DNA of 42,618 bases from NCBI GenBank assembly GCA_030448125.1, contig JAUJNO010000006.1, positions 161,888 to 204,505 on the forward strand. Direction: 5' to 3'. Shown in pieces: positions 40,041-42,618 of this stretch. Positions within the stretch are counted from its first letter, which is position 1, and every line of letters starts with the position of its first letter. This stretch comes from Rubrobacteraceae bacterium (GTDB lineage: Bacteria; Actinomycetota; Rubrobacteria; Rubrobacterales; Rubrobacteraceae). Below the pieces are notes generated by a model. It was given only the letters and a program-made list of their open reading frames with translations, was not told where the DNA came from and ran no database searches. The translations under genes and the position numbers were made by a program.

Positions 40041-40928
40041 ATGCTGAAGGAACAAGAGATAAACCTTGTGTCGTTGGTAGAGAACTACCACAGTGAAGAG
40101 AGTTGCCGCGCTCGTATGGAAGAGTTGCGCTGGCCCGAAGGGGTAGAGTGCCCCCGGTGCGATTCAAGGGACATCGCCCGGATGGAGGATCGCCACCAGT
40201 ACCAGTGCCGCTCATGTCGCTACCAGTTCTCCGTTACCGCCGGTACCATCTTCCACGACACACACCTTCCGCTCTGGAAGTGGTTTCTTGCCGTGTATCT
40301 TATCGTAGAGAGCAAAAAGGGTATATCCGCAAACCAACTCAAGCGCACCATCGGCGTCTCCTACAAAACCGCGTGGTACCTCTCTCATCGCATCCGCGCC
40401 GCTCTCAAAGAAGTTGACGCGCAGCTCTTGAAGGGCATCGTGGAAGTGGACGAAACCTTTGTTGGCGGGGAAGTAGAAGGCAAGGGCCGTGGCTTTAAGG
40501 GGAACAAAACCGTCGTGGTAGGAGCTATGCAGCGGGGTGGGAACATCTGCTTGCAGGTAGTACGCGGCACGGATCGGGAGACCTTGCACGGCTTCATCCG
40601 AGAGAATACCGCCGACGATACCGAAGCTATCTACACCGATGAGTGGCCCGCTTACAAAGGAATCGCAGACGTGGATACGAAGCACGAAGCGGTAAAGCAT
40701 CGCGCTAAAGAGTGGGCAAGGGGCGAGGTTCACACGAACAGCATTGAGAACGTGTGGTCCCTACTCAAGCGGTCTATCGTCGGCAGTTACCACCAAGTAT
40801 CCGCGAAGCACCTTGACGAGCTAGAGTTCCGGTTTAACAACCGGGAGAATCCGTACATGTTCCGGGACGCTTTGTGCAAGCTGCTAGTCGCTAACTGCTT
40901 GCCTTATGCGAAGCTGATCGGGGATTAA
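40041..40928 (+). CDS. IS1595-family (ISXO2-like) transposase
   Basis: 295 aa. The N-terminal zinc ribbon has C37, C40, C56 and C59 (VECPRCDSRD...YQCRSCRYQF). The ISXO2-like catalytic domain has D137 (IVEVDETFVGG), D200 (AIYTDEWPAY) and the N/E motif HTNSIENVWSLLKRSIVGSYH, with the conserved FRFNNR near the end. Length and motif spacing are normal for an active enzyme. The ATG at 40041 follows AGGAGA. A hairpin terminator lies about 170 nt after the stop. Confidence 0.96.
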   Translation: MLKEQEINLVSLVENYHSEESCRARMEELRWPEGVECPRCDSRDIARMEDRHQYQCRSCRYQFSVTAGTIFHDTHLPLWKWFLAVYLIVESKKGISANQLKRTIGVSYKTAWYLSHRIRAALKEVDAQLLKGIVEVDETFVGGEVEGKGRGFKGNKTVVVGAMQRGGNICLQVVRGTDRETLHGFIRENTADDTEAIYTDEWPAYKGIADVDTKHEAVKHRAKEWARGEVHTNSIENVWSLLKRSIVGSYHQVSAKHLDELEFRFNNRENPYMFRDALCKLLVANCLPYAKLIGD

Positions 40929-41005
40929 GGCTTCACTGCAAAATACCCGTGCAAGCTAGGGATCGGAGCTTTGAAGGGCAAAAACCACAATATATTGTAT
41001 ATAGA

Positions 41006-41047
41006 AGCCGCTTTTGTGCCGATCTGAAGTTGCGCCAAAAAGCGGCT
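41006..41047 (+). repeat. 10-bp perfect inverted repeat in the spacer after the transposase
   Basis: AGCCGCTTTT (41006-41015) and AAAAGCGGCT (41038-41047) pair with a 22-nt loop. No T-tract follows on either strand, so it is not a simple terminator. TTGAAG/TATTGT (16-nt spacing) lies before it, and TTGCGC/TAAAAT (16-nt spacing) overlaps its 3' arm, both possible promoters. Confidence 0.6.
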
Positions 41048-41099
41048 CTGTTAAAATACAAGATATATCATCCTCGGATGGGCGAAAGCTCACCGGGCC

Positions 41100-41125
41100 C
41101 CCCCAGGTTACGACCTGGGGGTTTT
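41100..41125 (+). terminator. Rho-independent terminator
   Basis: CCCCCAGGT, loop TACG, ACCTGGGGG, then TTTT. The UACG loop is of the very stable UNCG class. It ends transposase transcription, or a short RNA started in the spacer, before the NYN gene. Confidence 0.85.
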
Positions 41126-41147
41126 CTTTCGGAACAAAGCCTTGCTG

Positions 41148-41153
41148 TAAAAT
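41148..41153 (+). promoter_or_regulatory. -10 box for leaderless transcription of the NYN gene
   Basis: TAAAAT with exactly 6 nt to the ATG at 41160, and no Shine-Dalgarno before that ATG. There is no good -35. An imperfect copy of the surrounding sequence (CTGCAAAATACCC) is at about 40936-40948. Confidence 0.45.
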
Positions 41154-41159
41154 ACCCAG

Positions 41160-41825
41160 ATGAGTCGGACGGTTTTTATCATCGACGGGTTCAACCTTTA
41201 CCACTCAACCAGGACTGCGAGCAAGCATTTAGGCGGGCAGTCTACCAAGTGGCTCGATATTCGTGCATTGTGCGAGTCCTACTTATACACAATTAGCAAG
41301 ACCGCTCACCTCCAAGACGTTTACTACTTTTCTGCCCTTGCTACGCACCTTGAAGCCTCCGATCCTGGCAAAGTCAAAAGGCACGAAGAGTTTATCGAGT
41401 GTTTGAAGGACACCGGCGTCAAAGTTGACTTGGCAAGGTTCAAGAGGAAGCCGGATTATCGCTGCTTTCACTGTGGCAATACCGATTGCGGTCATTGCGG
41501 CCAAAGGCTTAAGCAGTGGGAAGAAAAAGAGACAGACGTAGCCGTAGCAGCAAAGCTACTTGAGTTGGTTTTCACGGATGCTTGCGATACTGTCGTCTTG
41601 GTGACGGGAGACACGGACTTTGCACCTGCCGTCAAAACCGCGCAAGGCGCATCTCCCCAAAAGGACGTTCGCTTTGCGTTTCCGTACAACCGGGTCAACA
41701 ACGATCTTCGGAAGATCGCCCCCAAATCGTTCAGGATCGGCAAAGAGAGTTACGCGAATCACCAGTTCCCCGACCCCTACGTTTTGTCCAGTGGAGAGAA
41801 AATCAGCAAACCGTCGCTTTGGTGA
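41160..41825 (+). CDS. NYN-domain (PIN-like) putative ribonuclease with zinc ribbon, transposon passenger
   Basis: 221 aa. The NYN/LabA-type fold is seen in VFIIDGFNLYHS (D9, N12), KETDVAVAAKLLELV (D126) and VVLVTGDTDFAPAVK (D151, D153): the acidic set of a metal-dependent RNase. Between them is CFHCGNTDCGHC (C102, C105, C110, C113), a probable zinc ribbon that may contact nucleic acid. The end, FAFPYNRVNNDLRKIAPKSF, is a typical NYN C-terminal strand-helix. RNase activity is inferred from family residues. It lies inside the transposon with its own start signals. Confidence 0.85.
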   Translation: MSRTVFIIDGFNLYHSTRTASKHLGGQSTKWLDIRALCESYLYTISKTAHLQDVYYFSALATHLEASDPGKVKRHEEFIECLKDTGVKVDLARFKRKPDYRCFHCGNTDCGHCGQRLKQWEEKETDVAVAAKLLELVFTDACDTVVLVTGDTDFAPAVKTAQGASPQKDVRFAFPYNRVNNDLRKIAPKSFRIGKESYANHQFPDPYVLSSGEKISKPSLW

Positions 41826-41879
41826 AGTTCCCCCTACCGCTTGCCGGTTCAGTCTTGAGGGTCGAAGTCGGGGCGCTGC

Positions 41880-42521
41880 TTAGTGCCCCATCCCGATGGA
41901 CCGAAGTGTTTCTGCTATGTATCCGATCTTGCGCCAATGGTCGTCGGCGCGGAAAGTTAGGGCTTCGCGCTCTTCTGCGGTAAGCCATCCGTGCTGGTCT
42001 AGCTCATCGCGCAGTTTAGTTACCTTGTCTTCGTGCCTCTGCTTAAAGCGGTTTACCGTTTCGTCATCGTTCTTGTACCTGCGCTCCCTTGCAAAGACGC
42101 CAACCTCCTGCGCTACCTTGAGACAAGCTCTTCGTAGCATCTTTTCGTCACGCTGCCTCTTGGCGGTTGGGTCGGCCAGAAAAGCGCGCAATTCGTCGCG
42201 CTCCTGTTCGGCCTTGTGTAGCTTCTTTCGTAGTTGTTCAACTTCGCGGTTTCCTTCGGATTGGGGCATCGGCCCGCTCAATGGCGGGGTTTCCGGTTGT
42301 TGCGCATTTGTTGCCCATACGATCAAGACGACGGCGAATAAAACCGCGATTAAGACCCCCGGTCCGGTACCCAACCACTCTAAGGTTGGTATCGCATTGT
42401 CCGAGAGAAGATCTGCCACCCCGAACACGGCCATCAAGCCATAAATCGCGTAACAGACCAGGATCGTAGAGCCGACGAATCCCTTTTTCGACTTGAGGGC
42501 AGATAACCACCTGGCAGGCAC
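41880..42521 (-). CDS. Two-TM coiled-coil protein of unknown function, transposon passenger
   Basis: 213 aa. Transmembrane helices lie at about residues 15-38 (FVGSTILVCYAIYGLMAVFG) and 53-71 (GPGVLIAVLFAVVLIVWA), followed by a charged coiled coil from about 90 (REVEQLRKKLHKAEQERDEL) and a helical cytoplasmic-type tail with ERRYKNDDETVNRFKQRHED and TAEEREALTFRADDHWR. No domain is recognised. The GTG at 42521 has a TAGAAT 6 nt upstream. It converges with the NYN gene 54 nt away, so they could act together, but nothing proves it. Confidence 0.75.
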   Translation of the reverse strand: MPARWLSALKSKKGFVGSTILVCYAIYGLMAVFGVADLLSDNAIPTLEWLGTGPGVLIAVLFAVVLIVWATNAQQPETPPLSGPMPQSEGNREVEQLRKKLHKAEQERDELRAFLADPTAKRQRDEKMLRRACLKVAQEVGVFARERRYKNDDETVNRFKQRHEDKVTKLRDELDQHGWLTAEEREALTFRADDHWRKIGYIAETLRSIGMGH

Positions 42522-42527
42522 CCTACC

Positions 42528-42533
42528 ATTCTA
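42528..42533 (-). promoter_or_regulatory. -10 box for the two-TM passenger gene
   Basis: TAGAAT on the minus strand, with 6 nt to the GTG start. TTGACA of the right inverted repeat is only 11 nt upstream, too close for a normal -35. A leaderless start is likely. Confidence 0.4.
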
Positions 42534-42540
42534 CCGCACC

Positions 42541-42563
42541 GCTGTGTCAAGTATATAATCCCG
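42541..42563 (-). repeat. Right terminal inverted repeat of the IS1595-family element
   Basis: GCTGTGTCAA to ATAATCCCG, the exact reverse complement of the left 23 bp. On the plus strand it has TATAAT (42554-42559) pointing out of the element. Confidence 0.93.
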
Positions 42564-42571
42564 GATCCACT
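42564..42571. repeat. Target-site duplication GATCCACT, right copy
   Basis: Identical to 39833-39840 and directly next to the right inverted repeat. Confidence 0.92.
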
Positions 42572-42618
42572 TATCCCGCCGAAGCCTCTCTTTGTCATCT
42601 TCCGCGAAACCTCCGTAC
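42564..42618 (-). pseudogene. Gene interrupted by the IS1595 element (right fragment, runs off the window)
   Basis: Minus-strand codons ..YGGFAEDDKERLRRDKWI enter from the window edge and reach the insertion site. Because of the element the frame now runs a few codons into the inverted repeat and stops at TAG 42531-42533. The natural end is the fragment at 39803-39840, so only about the last 10 residues are replaced and the product may still work. Family not recognised. Confidence 0.6.

Larger units (their letters stand above)
39841..42563. mobile_element. Complete IS1595-family transposon (2723 bp) with passenger genes
   Basis: Bounded by 23-bp perfect inverted repeats and an 8-bp direct duplication, with an ISXO2/IS1595-type transposase inside. 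From the left it holds a nested terminator/promoter, a divergent 46-aa ORF, the transposase, a hairpin-rich 231-nt spacer, a NYN-domain protein, and a convergent two-TM coiled-coil protein. The known family has simple and passenger-carrying members. This cargo set is not one I recognise. Perfect repeats and intact ORFs suggest recent activity. Confidence 0.92.

Noticed and set aside
40949..41296. 115-codon plus frame from a GTG after the transposase
   Set aside because: It runs through a strong terminator and overlaps the NYN start in another frame; no recognisable protein.

Overview
The window is high-GC actinobacterial chromosome. It looks most like a Rubrobacter-type lineage, judging from the gene order rnc-fabF-acpP-fabG-fabZ-fabD-fabH-plsX-rpmF, the frequent TTG/GTG starts, the SigB/SigF-type sigma factors next to YtxGH-like stress genes, and a GpgS-like (GT81) domain. 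The genus is an inference; no rRNA marker is present.

Region 1 (1-12641, minus strand) is one tightly overlapping run: fatty-acid kinase fakA, a DegV/FakB-type fatty-acid carrier, recG, a fused rsmD-coaD gene, a SepIVA-like coiled-coil gene, a DUF177 gene, rpmF, plsX, the type II fatty-acid synthase genes fabH-fabD-fabZ-fabG-acpP-fabF, and the 5' end of rnc. It joins de novo fatty-acid synthesis, exogenous fatty-acid activation, CoA synthesis (the phosphopantetheine source for ACP) and ribosome maturation. rpmB (L28) is transcribed divergently.

Region 2 (13062-24452, minus) holds an FMN-riboswitch-controlled riboflavin operon (ribD-ribE-ribBA-ribH), rpe, a SigB/F-like sigma factor, the type IV pilus genes pilC and pilT, a pilB that has lost its ATPase core, aroE, mltG and ruvX. 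Region 3 (24455-32994, minus) holds alaS, a second SigB/F-like sigma factor with a degenerate anti-sigma-like partner, YtxH/DUF948 envelope-stress genes, a NifU/IscU-MnmA fusion directly downstream of its likely sulfur donor, a cysteine desulfurase, and a lamin-tail lipoprotein. Region 4 (33268-38384, plus) holds aspS, a FAD oxidoreductase broken by one UGA codon, and a two-module glycosyltransferase.

Region 5 (about 39100 to the right end) is accessory DNA, visibly poorer in G+C than the backbone. It starts where a backbone-like gene is cut off, continues with an HNH-like protein and a small gene, and contains a complete IS1595-family element (39841-42563). That element has 23-bp perfect terminal inverted repeats and an 8-bp GATCCACT target duplication, and removing it rejoins an interrupted reading frame. 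Besides its ISXO2/IS1595 transposase it carries a divergent 46-residue basic ORF, a NYN-domain putative RNase with an inserted zinc ribbon, and a two-TM coiled-coil protein. A terminator hairpin at its left end holds the -10 box of the transposase promoter in its loop. This element is the best candidate for an undescribed system here.

Other points for follow-up are the RsmD-CoaD fusion, an active-site His-to-Gln change in the DHBP-synthase half of RibBA, a probable CTG start for ruvX, and three genes whose -10 box lies exactly 6 nt before the start codon (leaderless pattern). All calls are from reading the sequence; no database search was run.
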